A stretch of DNA of 64,000 nucleotides from JBFKQC01 sp041627895 (lineage in GTDB: Bacteria > Pseudomonadota > Alphaproteobacteria > Rhodobacterales > Rhodobacteraceae): NCBI GenBank assembly GCA_041627895.1, contig JBFKQC010000010.1:4330-68329 (forward strand), read 5' to 3'. A program made the position numbers and the translations under genes. Shown piece by piece: positions 54,247-62,826 of this stretch; position 1 is the first letter of the stretch; each line of letters opens with the position of its first letter. The notes under the pieces were generated by a model that was not told the origin of the DNA, searched no databases, and was given only the letters and a program-made list of their open reading frames with translations.

Positions 54247-55170
54247 ATGCCGATCACGCTGCCCTCTGACCTGCCCGCCTTCGACGTGCTGCGGCGCGAG
54301 GGCGTGATGGTGATGTCCGAGGACCAGGCCAAGCGCCAGGATATCCGGCCGCTGCGGATCGGCCTTCTGAACCTGATGCCGAAGAAGATCCAGACCGAAA
54401 ACCAGTTCGCCCGGCTGATCGGCGCCACGCCGCTGCAGATCGACCTGCAACTGATCCGTATGACCGAGCATGTCTCGAAGAACATCAGCCCCGAACACAT
54501 GGAGGCCTTCTATCGCCCGTTTCAGGAGGTGAAGGCCGAAAGGTTCGACGGGCTGATCATCACCGGCGCGCCGATCGAGCATCTGCCCTTCGAAGAGGTC
54601 ACGTACTGGGACGAACTGAAAGAGGTGATGGACTGGACCCAAACCCATGTGCATTCCACCTTCGGCGTCTGCTGGGGCGGGATGGCGATGATGTGGCACT
54701 TCTACCGGATCAGAAAGCACATGCTGCCGCACAAGGCCTTCGGCTGCTTCCGGCACCAGAGCCTGGCGCCCGCCTCGCCCTATCTGCGCGGCTTCTCGGA
54801 CGACTGCGTGATCCCGGTCAGCCGCTGGACCGAAGTGCGCCAGGACGAGATCGACGCGGTGCCCGAGCTTTCGACGCTGCTGGGCTCCGAGGAGGTCGGG
54901 CCATGCCTGGTCGAGGACCGCAAGCACCGCGCGCTCTATATCTTCAACCACTTCGAATACGACAGCCTGACGCTGAAGGACGAATACGACCGCGACATCG
55001 CGAACGGCACGCCGATCAACGTGCCGCTGAACTATTATCCCGGCGACGACCCCGGCCTGACCCCGCAGAACCGCTGGCGCAGCCACGGCCACCTGCTTTA
55101 CGGCAACTGGATCAACGAGATCTATCAGTCGACGCCCTATGATCTGGACCGGATCGGCCGCATTCCGTGA
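54247..55170 (+). CDS. metA: MetA homoserine O-acyltransferase (acetyl-CoA type predicted)
   Basis: A 307-residue MetA-family enzyme acylating homoserine for methionine synthesis. The catalytic Cys142 is in GVCWGGM; the His and Glu of the triad are in FNHFEYD. Residue 111 is Glu (TGAPIEHL). In this family Glu111 has been linked to acetyl-CoA use and Gly111 to succinyl-CoA, so the product is probably O-acetylhomoserine despite the usual 'succinyltransferase' label. The stop codon lies inside a hairpin at 55156-55192. Transcribed alone. Confidence 0.93.
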   Translation: MPITLPSDLPAFDVLRREGVMVMSEDQAKRQDIRPLRIGLLNLMPKKIQTENQFARLIGATPLQIDLQLIRMTEHVSKNISPEHMEAFYRPFQEVKAERFDGLIITGAPIEHLPFEEVTYWDELKEVMDWTQTHVHSTFGVCWGGMAMMWHFYRIRKHMLPHKAFGCFRHQSLAPASPYLRGFSDDCVIPVSRWTEVRQDEIDAVPELSTLLGSEEVGPCLVEDRKHRALYIFNHFEYDSLTLKDEYDRDIANGTPINVPLNYYPGDDPGLTPQNRWRSHGHLLYGNWINEIYQSTPYDLDRIGRIP

Positions 55171-55192
55171 CCCGATGATCGCGGAATGCGCC
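55156..55192 (+). terminator. Hairpin spanning the metA stop codon
   Basis: GGCCGCATTCCG (55156-55167) pairs with CGGAATGCGCC (55182-55192), with one bulged base and a 14-base loop that contains the metA TGA. There is no U run. It is closely related in sequence to the inner arm of the palindromic element at 53880-53913, so it may be a captured repeat serving as a 3' end. Confidence 0.5.
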
Positions 55193-55280
55193 GTGGCCGC
55201 CGCGCCGTGGCGCGATGCGTGGCGGATTGCGCCAGGGGCCTCTTCCGACGTACAAAATCGGAAAAGTGAAAGGCCTAAAC

Positions 55281-56150
55281 ATGTCCCGGCCCTTCGACGG
55301 CGCGATCAGCACCTTCTACCGCCAGGACGCGCCGGACGACGTGCGCCGCGCGATCGAGACCGGCGGCAGGAAGGACATCCTGTCGGCAACCTACCCCTAC
55401 GACGCCCGCATGGACCGCGACGACTACGACGCGGCGATGGACCAGTTGCAGCTTGAACTCGTCAAGCTGCAGGCCGACGTCAAGGCCACCGGCAAGCGCG
55501 TCGTGGTGGTGTTCGAGGGCCGCGACGCCGCCGGCAAGGGCGGCACGATCAAGCGGTTCCGCGAGAACCTGAACCCGCGCGTCGCCCGCGTCGTGGCGCT
55601 GTCGAAACCCTCGGACCGCGAGCAGGGCGAGTGGTATTTCCAGCGCTACGTGCGGCAATTGCCGACCGGGGGCGAGATCGTGTTCTTCGACCGTTCCTGG
55701 TACAACCGCGGCGTTGTCGAGCATGTGTTCGGCTTTTGCGACGACGACCAGCGCGCGCGGTTCTTCCGCCAGCTTCCCGGGTTCGAGCGGACGCTGGCCG
55801 ACGAGGGCATTCACCTGGTCAAGCTGTGGCTGAACGTCGGCCGGGCCGAGCAGCTGCGCCGTTTTCTCGCACGTGAAAAAGACCCGCTAAAGCAATGGAA
55901 ACTTTCGTGGATCGACGTCGAGGGCCTGGCGAAATGGGAAGACTACACCGCGGCGATTTCGGAAACCTTCGGCCAAAGCCACACCGAGGCCGCGCCATGG
56001 ACCATCGTGCGCAGCGACGACAAGCGCCGCGCCCGGATCGCCGCAATCCGCGCGGTGCTGAGGGGCATCGACTATGCCGGCAAGGTCGCCAACGTGGCCT
56101 GCGACCCCGATCCGGCGATCTGCGGCGGCCCGGACATCTGGGATGCCTAA
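55281..56150 (+). CDS. ppk2: Polyphosphate kinase 2
   Basis: A 289-residue single-domain PPK2 that transfers phosphate between polyphosphate and nucleoside diphosphates. Walker A is FEGRDAAGKGGTIKRF, the lid region is SKPSDREQGEWYFQRYV, and Walker B is VFFDRSWYNRGVVE. The ATG at 55281 gives a normal start; the upstream open frame overlaps non-coding sequence. The next gene, a TetR regulator, starts 8 bases before its stop, so the two are coupled. Confidence 0.93.
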   Translation: MSRPFDGAISTFYRQDAPDDVRRAIETGGRKDILSATYPYDARMDRDDYDAAMDQLQLELVKLQADVKATGKRVVVVFEGRDAAGKGGTIKRFRENLNPRVARVVALSKPSDREQGEWYFQRYVRQLPTGGEIVFFDRSWYNRGVVEHVFGFCDDDQRARFFRQLPGFERTLADEGIHLVKLWLNVGRAEQLRRFLAREKDPLKQWKLSWIDVEGLAKWEDYTAAISETFGQSHTEAAPWTIVRSDDKRRARIAAIRAVLRGIDYAGKVANVACDPDPAICGGPDIWDA

Positions 56151-56760
56151 GCGCGGCTATCACCACGGCAACCTGCGCCAGGCGCTGATCGAGGGCGCGC
56201 TTGCGCTGATCGAGGAAAAGGGGCCGGCGGGCTTCACGCTGTCCGAAGCCGCAAAGCAGGCCGGGGTGACGCCTGCGGCGGTCTACCGGCATTTCGAGGG
56301 CCGCGAGGACCTGATCGCCGAGGCCGCGCGGCAGGGCTACGAGATATTCGCCGACCTGATGGAGTATGCCTACGAGTCCGGCCAGCCCTCGGCGCTGGCT
56401 TCGTTCGAGGCCACGGGGCGCGCCTATCTGGCCTTCGCGCGCAAGTATCCGGGGCATTACGTGGCGATGTTCGAAAGCGGCATCAACATCAACCGGACCG
56501 CCGATCTGGCCCGCGCCGCAGGCCGCGCCAGCGCCGTGCTGGAAAAGGCCGCCGAAGAGCTGTCGCGCCACATCCCCCCCGGCAAGCGCCCCCCGGCACA
56601 GATGTTCTCGGCACATATCTGGGCGATGAGCCACGGCGTCGTCGAGCTGTTCGCCCGCGGCACCACCGGCAGCCGCTCGCCCTTCCCGCCCGAGGACCTG
56701 CTGGAGACCGGCATAGGCATCTACCTGCGCGGTCTGGGGCTGCTTCCCGGCGATGAGTGA
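56143..56760 (+). CDS. TetR-family transcriptional regulator
   Basis: A 205-residue TetR/AcrR regulator. The N-terminal DNA-binding domain reads GYHHGNLRQALIEGALALIEEKG..FTLSEAAKQAGVTPAAVYRHFEGREDLIAE (residues 4-62); the C-terminal ligand domain is all-helical. GYHHGNL is typical of a subgroup found beside enzymes they control. It overlaps ppk2 by 8 bases, so it may respond to or regulate polyphosphate metabolism, but this is not established. Confidence 0.85.
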   Translation: MPKRGYHHGNLRQALIEGALALIEEKGPAGFTLSEAAKQAGVTPAAVYRHFEGREDLIAEAARQGYEIFADLMEYAYESGQPSALASFEATGRAYLAFARKYPGHYVAMFESGININRTADLARAAGRASAVLEKAAEELSRHIPPGKRPPAQMFSAHIWAMSHGVVELFARGTTGSRSPFPPEDLLETGIGIYLRGLGLLPGDE

Positions 56761-56900
56761 GGCCGTGCATCGGCCCTGTTGCGCATCCGACTCACCGACA
56801 ATCGGAAATGAATAAAGTTATCCACAAGTCCCGCATCGGGTGTATTGGTTAACGAAGCGGTAATGAATGGGTTCCGCCAGAGAACCCGAAGAGGGGCAAT

Positions 56901-57725
56901 ATGATGGGTGACTGGTCGACAACCGTCGGCAAGACGGACAATTCGAACGAGCCGGTGGCAGTGAAGCCGGTTGCGCGGCGGGTCATCGCGGCATCGCTGG
57001 TCGCGACCACGATATTGGCCGCCGGGTGCACGAGCACGATCTTCCGCAAGACGAACCTGGGCGACGTCAATATCCTTAGCATCGACGCAAAGCAGCGGCT
57101 GGTGGTCACCGGAATGCGCCCCGACGGCGAGCGCGTGACCTGCACCGAGCCGAGTCCAGACGCAATCGTCGCTCAGGCATCCTATGTAGCGGCCCGGGCG
57201 CAGCAGCAAGTGCCCGCCGCCGGCGATGATCCCGGGAGCACGAACGCCCTCGGCGGGGGCGGCGGGGTCAATGAATCCGTTGGTTCGATTGGAATCCGAA
57301 CTCAGACCATCCAGTTGCTGCGCGACGGTTATTTTCGGGTCTGCGAAGCATATCTCAATGGTGCGATCGACAGTCAATATTATCATGCGGTTGTATGCGG
57401 AATCGACAGCTTCATGATTGCCATGGTCGCCATTCAGGGCATTACCGGCATTGTAGCGGCGCCAGCAGTGACAATCGCACCGAGTTCTCCAACGGTTGAG
57501 GTTGACGACGAGGGCAACACAAAAATCACGCCTCCGACAGGCTCGAATGACGCGTCAAAAATTCTTGCGACGAGCGCATCGACAGGGACGCTGTCCCCGG
57601 AGCAAGTCAAGGCGGTCGAGGCAATCGTCAAGCAGTATGAGGCCAATCGCCTGATAACGGGCCGTGGCTCGGTTTGCGACACCGCATCGAGGTCCGCACA
57701 TAGCTTGCCGGTCGTCTACAAGTAG
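56901..57725 (+). CDS. Low-GC lipoprotein of unknown function
   Basis: A 274-residue protein. After ~25 polar residues comes a hydrophobic stretch and lipobox ILAAGC (Cys43), so it is probably a lipoprotein with an unusually long N-region. A Gly-rich patch (about 117-122), a hydrophobic segment around 165-190 and a Ser/Thr tail follow. No family is recognised. The DNA 57301-57660 is about 54% GC by hand count (196 of 360), well below its neighbours, suggesting recent acquisition. It converges with the SUEL-domain gene 36 bases away. ATGs at 56901 and 56904 are both possible. Confidence 0.65.
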   Translation: MMGDWSTTVGKTDNSNEPVAVKPVARRVIAASLVATTILAAGCTSTIFRKTNLGDVNILSIDAKQRLVVTGMRPDGERVTCTEPSPDAIVAQASYVAARAQQQVPAAGDDPGSTNALGGGGGVNESVGSIGIRTQTIQLLRDGYFRVCEAYLNGAIDSQYYHAVVCGIDSFMIAMVAIQGITGIVAAPAVTIAPSSPTVEVDDEGNTKITPPTGSNDASKILATSASTGTLSPEQVKAVEAIVKQYEANRLITGRGSVCDTASRSAHSLPVVYK

Positions 57726-57761
57726 CCGCCCCATTCAGGCCGCCCACTGGCGCGACAGGGA

Positions 57762-59195
57762 CTATTGACTGGTTAGCCCGGCCTTAAGATCTGAGCCGAT
57801 CTGGTCCAGCACCGCCTTTGCAGAGGACACAGCCGAATCAATATCCTCTACCTTGACTTCTGATCTTCCGATCAGCGTCTCAATGTCATCGAGCGCGGCG
57901 CGTAGGGCAATCTCTTGCGGATATACTCCAAAATCCGGCTCGGTGAACCGCGGCGTGCAGCGCAGCACCGGATTGGGCAGGCGCGTGTTGACGCTAATCT
58001 CACCGGCCCCGGCCGGCGGCGGCTCGGTTCCGGCGATCACCCGGCCCCAGGTCGCCTCGTCCAGCGAGTAGCAGCGGTAGGTTGCCACGAATTTCTTGAT
58101 GTCGTCGGGCGTGGTGACGGCGGGATCGACCCCGCAGGTCAGGTTTTGCAGATCGCCGCGCAGGGTGCAGCTTTGCTTGCCGTCGCAGAGCTTCTGGATC
58201 GCGTGCGTGGCGTTGCACCGCGCGCTGGCCGCCGCGCTGTTGCGGAAATCGCCGTAGCCGGCATAGGTCACGCGGATCCGCGGCGCCGGCGGATCGAGCT
58301 TGCCGCCGATCAGGTCGCGCAGAGCCAACAGCTTGTCGCGGTCGCCGGGTGAAAGCGCGCCGCCGGTCATCAGCCCGGACAGCGACGTGCTGGTGAAATT
58401 GTCGATCAGGGTAATCGCCAGGCTGCTGTCGAACGCGGCAAGCCCGATCAGGTATTCCGGCGCGAACGCGCTTAGTTCGGCCCGTAGTTCAGGTGCGATT
58501 TCAGGCAGTTCGACGACGGTCTTCAGGTTGCCGATATCCGCCTGCAAGCGCTCGAGCGCGCTGCGCCGGTCGAGCTTTGCCAGCACCGGCGCCAGCGTCT
58601 CGTGGGCTGTGGGTGCGGGCTGGCCTTCGGGCACCTGCGGTACGGCGCCCAACACCAGCCCCGCCAGCGCGGCGGTGCGGCTGTTCAGGAACTCGGCGGG
58701 AAACTGCGTCTCGAAATCGGCACGGTATGCGATCAGGTCCAGCAGGCTGTCCCGCACGCCGGTGCTGGTGGGGGGCAGCGCCGGGCTGTCCGCCGCGACC
58801 AGCTTTTCAACCGCATCGGTCAGCTTGGCGAAGTGCCCCGCCGTGTCGGCGTTGTTGTAGTCGAACAGCGCGCTTTCCAGGCTTTCCACGGCCGTCTCGA
58901 GCGTGTCGTCCGAGCGGAACGCCAGCAGCTTCAGCAGCCCGGACACCGCCGCCGCGCGGTCGATGAAATAGTCCTTGGGGTCGATCGCCGTCTGGTAGGC
59001 GTCGATCGCCGCCGCCAGTTCCGCCAACTCGGCGCTGACGCTGTTTTCGGACGTCCTGTCATAGGCATTCAATTGCTGGGTCAGCGACTGGATCGCGGCC
59101 ACCATCGCCGCCTTGTCCTGCGCCCACGCCGCGGCGGGTGCCGCAAGCAGGACGATTCCGCAAACCAATCCGCGCGCAAAATGCAGCTTCATCAT
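57762..59195 (-). CDS. Secreted protein with SUEL-type lectin-like domain
   Basis: A 477-residue exported protein. A signal peptide (residues 1-26) precedes a helical, Ala/Leu/Asp-rich region (27-300). Residues ~306-375 then match the D-galactoside/L-rhamnose-binding SUEL pattern: IRVTYAGYGDF, Cys327, CDGKQSC (337-343), CGVDPAV and a final KKFVATYRC, with Cys spacing as in that family. A helical tail closes the protein. GGAGG 7 bases upstream supports the ATG at 59195. Function unknown; carbohydrate binding is the best inference. Confidence 0.7.
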   Translation of the reverse strand: MMKLHFARGLVCGIVLLAAPAAAWAQDKAAMVAAIQSLTQQLNAYDRTSENSVSAELAELAAAIDAYQTAIDPKDYFIDRAAAVSGLLKLLAFRSDDTLETAVESLESALFDYNNADTAGHFAKLTDAVEKLVAADSPALPPTSTGVRDSLLDLIAYRADFETQFPAEFLNSRTAALAGLVLGAVPQVPEGQPAPTAHETLAPVLAKLDRRSALERLQADIGNLKTVVELPEIAPELRAELSAFAPEYLIGLAAFDSSLAITLIDNFTSTSLSGLMTGGALSPGDRDKLLALRDLIGGKLDPPAPRIRVTYAGYGDFRNSAAASARCNATHAIQKLCDGKQSCTLRGDLQNLTCGVDPAVTTPDDIKKFVATYRCYSLDEATWGRVIAGTEPPPAGAGEISVNTRLPNPVLRCTPRFTEPDFGVYPQEIALRAALDDIETLIGRSEVKVEDIDSAVSSAKAVLDQIGSDLKAGLTSQ

Positions 59196-59366
59196 CCGAC
59201 ACCCTCCCCCGTGCAAGGCTTTCCGGATCGGGCCGCCAAACCGGCCCTGTCCCGATCTAGCCAGAAACCGCGCAAGTTGAAAACCCCGCGGCACGACCCG
59301 CGCGCCCTATACGTCGGGGGTCGGTTTGTTATGGTGGCACGGACCCGGGGCCGCGGCAGGGGCGAA

Positions 59367-60056
59367 ATGGCCAGCTTCACCATCGACGGCATCGCGCTCG
59401 GGATTCCCGACGCGTGCCTTTCGCCGCAAATCGCCAGGGCGCTAGAGAGCGGGCGCTACGAGGGCAGCGAAAGCGCGGCGCTCAAGCGGCATCTGGTGCC
59501 GGGCGACCGGATGGTCGATCTGGGCGCCGGGGCGGGCTATCTCTGCTGCCTGGCGGCGCGCGTCGTGGGCGGCGCGAACGTCCTCGGCGTCGAGGGCAAT
59601 CCCGACATGGTCAAGGTCGCGCGCGCCAACCTGCGGCGCAACAAGGCGGGCAAGGGCCGGATCTGGAACGGCGCGGTGGTGCCCGACGGCTATGACGGCG
59701 ACACCATCGGTTTCATGGCGCGCACCGCGTTCTGGGGCGGCGGGATCGACACCGAGGGGCAGGACGGCCACCCGCGCCGGGTCGAGGTGCCGGTGCACCG
59801 GATCGGCGACATCCTGGCCGCGCACCGCCCGACGCTGGTGGTGATGGATATCGAGGGCGCCGAGGCCGATCTGGCCGGCTATGCCTGGCCGGACCACGTG
59901 CGCATGGTGATCCTCGAAGTGCACACCCAGCGCTACCCGGCGGCCGCGCTGCAGGCGATCTTCACCGGCTTCTTCGACCGCGGCTTTGCCTATTGCCCCT
60001 GGGGCTCGCGCGCCGAGACGCTGGTCTTCGAGCGGGCGGACGACGAGCCGTCGTAG
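59367..60056 (+). CDS. FkbM-family methyltransferase
   Basis: A 229-residue SAM-dependent methyltransferase of the FkbM type. Motif I is MVDLGAGAGYLCCLAA, followed by VLGVEGNPDMVKVARANLRRN; motif IV is LVVMDIEGAEADL, with the FkbM-specific DIEG. FkbM enzymes O-methylate sugars or polyketides. The ATG at 59367 has AGGGG 5 bases upstream; an in-frame ATG at 59331 is an alternative. Its last 67 bases overlap the 3' end of the P450 gene on the opposite strand. Confidence 0.8.
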   Translation: MASFTIDGIALGIPDACLSPQIARALESGRYEGSESAALKRHLVPGDRMVDLGAGAGYLCCLAARVVGGANVLGVEGNPDMVKVARANLRRNKAGKGRIWNGAVVPDGYDGDTIGFMARTAFWGGGIDTEGQDGHPRRVEVPVHRIGDILAAHRPTLVVMDIEGAEADLAGYAWPDHVRMVILEVHTQRYPAAALQAIFTGFFDRGFAYCPWGSRAETLVFERADDEPS

Positions 60057-61423
60057 AATCGTTGCGCCTGCGCGGCCTCGCGCCTTGTGACGCGCAACCT
60101 GATCCCGTCCTTCGCGCGCACCGTCAGGTGGGCCACCGGCACCGGGTCGTCGCCCGGGATGCGCTCGAAGCGGAAGGCGCGGACCAGGAGCGCCAGCAGA
60201 AGCGGCCCCTCGACCATGGCAAAGCCGGCGCCGGTACAGACCCGGGCGCCCGAGGAGAACGGGATATAGGCCTCGCGCAGGCACCGCTTGCCGTTTTCCT
60301 GCGCATAGCGGTCGGGGTCGAACTCGTCCGGCCGCTCCCAGAGCCGCTCGTGGCGGTGCAGGTGCCAGGGGCTGACGACGACCTGCGCGCCCACGGGCAG
60401 GTCGCGGTCGCGGAAATGCTCGGGACAGGTCGTCTCGCGCACCATCATCGGCACCGGCGGATAGAGGCGCAGCGTCTCGCGGAACACGTCGCGGGTGAAG
60501 CGCAGCTTCGCGAGTTCGGAAAACCCGAGGTCGCCCGCGTCCGCGGCCTCGGCGGCGACACGCGCCTGCGCCTCGGGGCAAAGCGCCAGCAGATACAGCG
60601 CCCAGCCCAGCGCCGAGGCGCTGGTCTCGTGGCCGGCGAGGAAGAAGATCGCCACCTGGTCGACCATCTCTTCGGTGTCGAAGGTGCGGCCCGTCTCGGG
60701 GTCCTCGGTGGTCATGATCTTGGTGGCCAGGTCGTCGGGCGCCCGGCCCGCCTCGATCTGCCACATCCGTTCCTGTGTCAGCTCGGTGATCAGGCGGCGG
60801 ATCGCGCGCGCGGTCGCCCTGGTGCGGCGCCGGTGGAACCGGGGCACCCAGGCCGGAACCGGCACGAAGGCGGCAAGGTTCAGGATCGGCTGGGTTCGCT
60901 GGTAGGCGCGGAACTGGTCGAAGACCTGGGCCGCGATCCGGTGCGCGATCGGGATCGAGAACAGCGTGCGGAAGATCACGTCGGCCGCGGCGTGGCTTGC
61001 CGCCTCCTCGATCTCGACCACGCCCTGCCGGGAACCCAGCCGTTCCACCGCCGCCTCGCCCGCCGCCTTCATCGCGGGAAAGGTGTCGCGCAGCCGCCCG
61101 CCCTCGAAGGCCGGGTCGATGATCCGGCGCTGGCGCTGCCAGACCGCACCGTTGGTCAGAAACACCGAATTGCCCAGAAGCGGCCGCAGCCCCTCGCCCA
61201 CCCGGTCGGATTTCGGGAAATCCATCGGGCGCGCGTTCAGCACCTCGCGCACAAGCTCGGGCTGGTTCACCAGGTACGACCGGAAGAACGGCGTGCGGAA
61301 CTCGGCCATCCAGGCGCGGTACAGCTTGGCGGGCTGCGCCGACAGGATGTCCTGCCGGAACAGCCTGAGATAGCGCAGAAGCGAGACGCGATCGGGCCGC
61401 GACGCCGGTTTCGGAGGGATCAT
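59990..61423 (-). CDS. Cytochrome P450
   Basis: A 477-residue P450. The I-helix oxygen-binding motif is FLAGHETSASAL, the ExxR is FRETLRLYPP, and the haem loop is FSSGARVCTGAGFAM with the thiolate Cys. There is no N-terminal membrane anchor or fused reductase, so it needs separate redox partners. The substrate is unknown; the overall style is nearer CYP4/CYP102-like fatty-acid or hydrocarbon hydroxylases. It overlaps the upstream hydrolase gene by 4 bases (ATGA). The extra C-terminal ~20 residues are encoded within the overlap with the FkbM gene. Confidence 0.9.
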   Translation of the reverse strand: MIPPKPASRPDRVSLLRYLRLFRQDILSAQPAKLYRAWMAEFRTPFFRSYLVNQPELVREVLNARPMDFPKSDRVGEGLRPLLGNSVFLTNGAVWQRQRRIIDPAFEGGRLRDTFPAMKAAGEAAVERLGSRQGVVEIEEAASHAAADVIFRTLFSIPIAHRIAAQVFDQFRAYQRTQPILNLAAFVPVPAWVPRFHRRRTRATARAIRRLITELTQERMWQIEAGRAPDDLATKIMTTEDPETGRTFDTEEMVDQVAIFFLAGHETSASALGWALYLLALCPEAQARVAAEAADAGDLGFSELAKLRFTRDVFRETLRLYPPVPMMVRETTCPEHFRDRDLPVGAQVVVSPWHLHRHERLWERPDEFDPDRYAQENGKRCLREAYIPFSSGARVCTGAGFAMVEGPLLLALLVRAFRFERIPGDDPVPVAHLTVRAKDGIRLRVTRREAAQAQRFYDGSSSARSKTSVSAREPQGQ

Positions 61424-62709
61424 GCCGCCATCGAGGTATAGCGCGAGGCCGGCACGTCGATCCGGCTCTGGCTGGGCTTGCGGCCCTCGTAGCGCTCGGC
61501 CAGCGTCAGCGGCCCGGCGGTGATCTGGAAATAGTCGTAGTCGCCGGGCCGGTCGAAGGCGCAGAGATACTGGAAGTGCAGCCGGAAGAAGCGCCAGCGC
61601 AGGTCGCGCCAGCGTTCCGGCGTCAGCGTCTGGGTGAAGGCGGCCGAAATCACCAGCGGCCACAGCTTGCCGGTCGCCGGCGCCACGCCCGACACGGCCA
61701 CCGGATCGCACAGCGCGAACGCGCAGCCGTCGCCCGGCGCGGTGACGTCGACCCAGGTCACCTCGTCGCGCTGGCAGAGATAGTTCAGATCGGCCCGCAG
61801 CTTGTGCGCCCGCGGCAGGAACGACACCATCGGCACCACCTGGCCCAGCGACAGGAACGACAGCTCGGGCCCGTTCGCCGGCACCCGGTGCTGGCGGATC
61901 AGGTCGGCCAGGATCGAGACCGCCAGATGCGCGCCCGAGGAATGGCCGACGACCAGCACCTCGTCGACCTCGTCGTTCAACGCGGTGGCGATGATCTCGG
62001 TGAACTCGGCCATCCGCGCCTTCAGATCGTCCGGATAGGCGCCCCGGGACTGCGCCGAGTGGGCGTAGTCGTGCATCAGGTAATAGGCGTAGAACCTGCC
62101 GTCCTTGCCGCGGAACCAGCGCAGGACGAAGACCAGCGCGGCGAGGAAGGCCGCCCACCAAATACCGTTCTGCAAAAGCACCCAGGGCCAGAACCCCTCG
62201 GCGACCTCGGCGCCGAACGGACGGTGGCCGAGCGCGATCAGCGCGCCCATGCCGCGCGACAGGAGCCCACCGAGGACGGCGCCCGCGCCGAGCGCCAGCA
62301 ACAGCTGCAGAAGCAGCATGCAGATCGGGTAGAGCGCGGCGATCACCGGGCCCTTTCTCAGCCACATCAGCCGGCGCAGCGTGCCGCTGGCGATGTAGAC
62401 CCAGGCGGTGCGCACCAGCTGCATGTAGGTCGCGGGGATCGTGTTCGACATCGAGCTGCGCACGATATCGGACCAGACCAGCACCTCGACCTCGGCGGCG
62501 ACCTCGTGCCCGTCAGTACTGGCCTCGACGTTCCAGCCATAGCGCACGCCCTTGCGCGGCTTCAGCGCGATGGAATAGCCCGAGATCTCGGCCTGCGCGG
62601 CGCTTTGCTTGCGGTAAAGCTCGCGGTAGCGGCGCGGATGAATCGGGTCGTAGCCGGGAATGTAGAACACCCGGCGGCGCTTGACGGAGGCTGTCTGCTC
62701 GCGTGGCAT
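61420..62709 (-). CDS. Membrane-associated alpha/beta-hydrolase-like protein
   Basis: A 429-residue protein. VFYIPGYDP at the N-terminus and the nucleophile elbow VLVVGHSSGAHLA mark a serine hydrolase fold. Between them two hydrophobic segments (about 120-150 and 175-195) predict membrane insertion inside the domain. It is coupled to the P450 gene by a 4-base overlap, so the pair probably acts on one lipophilic substrate, as inference. I do not recognise a characterised family. Confidence 0.7.
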   Translation of the reverse strand: MPREQTASVKRRRVFYIPGYDPIHPRRYRELYRKQSAAQAEISGYSIALKPRKGVRYGWNVEASTDGHEVAAEVEVLVWSDIVRSSMSNTIPATYMQLVRTAWVYIASGTLRRLMWLRKGPVIAALYPICMLLLQLLLALGAGAVLGGLLSRGMGALIALGHRPFGAEVAEGFWPWVLLQNGIWWAAFLAALVFVLRWFRGKDGRFYAYYLMHDYAHSAQSRGAYPDDLKARMAEFTEIIATALNDEVDEVLVVGHSSGAHLAVSILADLIRQHRVPANGPELSFLSLGQVVPMVSFLPRAHKLRADLNYLCQRDEVTWVDVTAPGDGCAFALCDPVAVSGVAPATGKLWPLVISAAFTQTLTPERWRDLRWRFFRLHFQYLCAFDRPGDYDYFQITAGPLTLAERYEGRKPSQSRIDVPASRYTSMAA

Positions 62710-62826
62710 GGGCCGGCCTTTTGTCGCTTGTGGCCAGTGTAGCGCGGGTTTTTGGCGAAATTAAGCCGAAGCGCCCGCGCGGGGCGGCGCGGTTGTCCCG
62801 CATTTTCGGCGAAATCGCCCGGCCGG

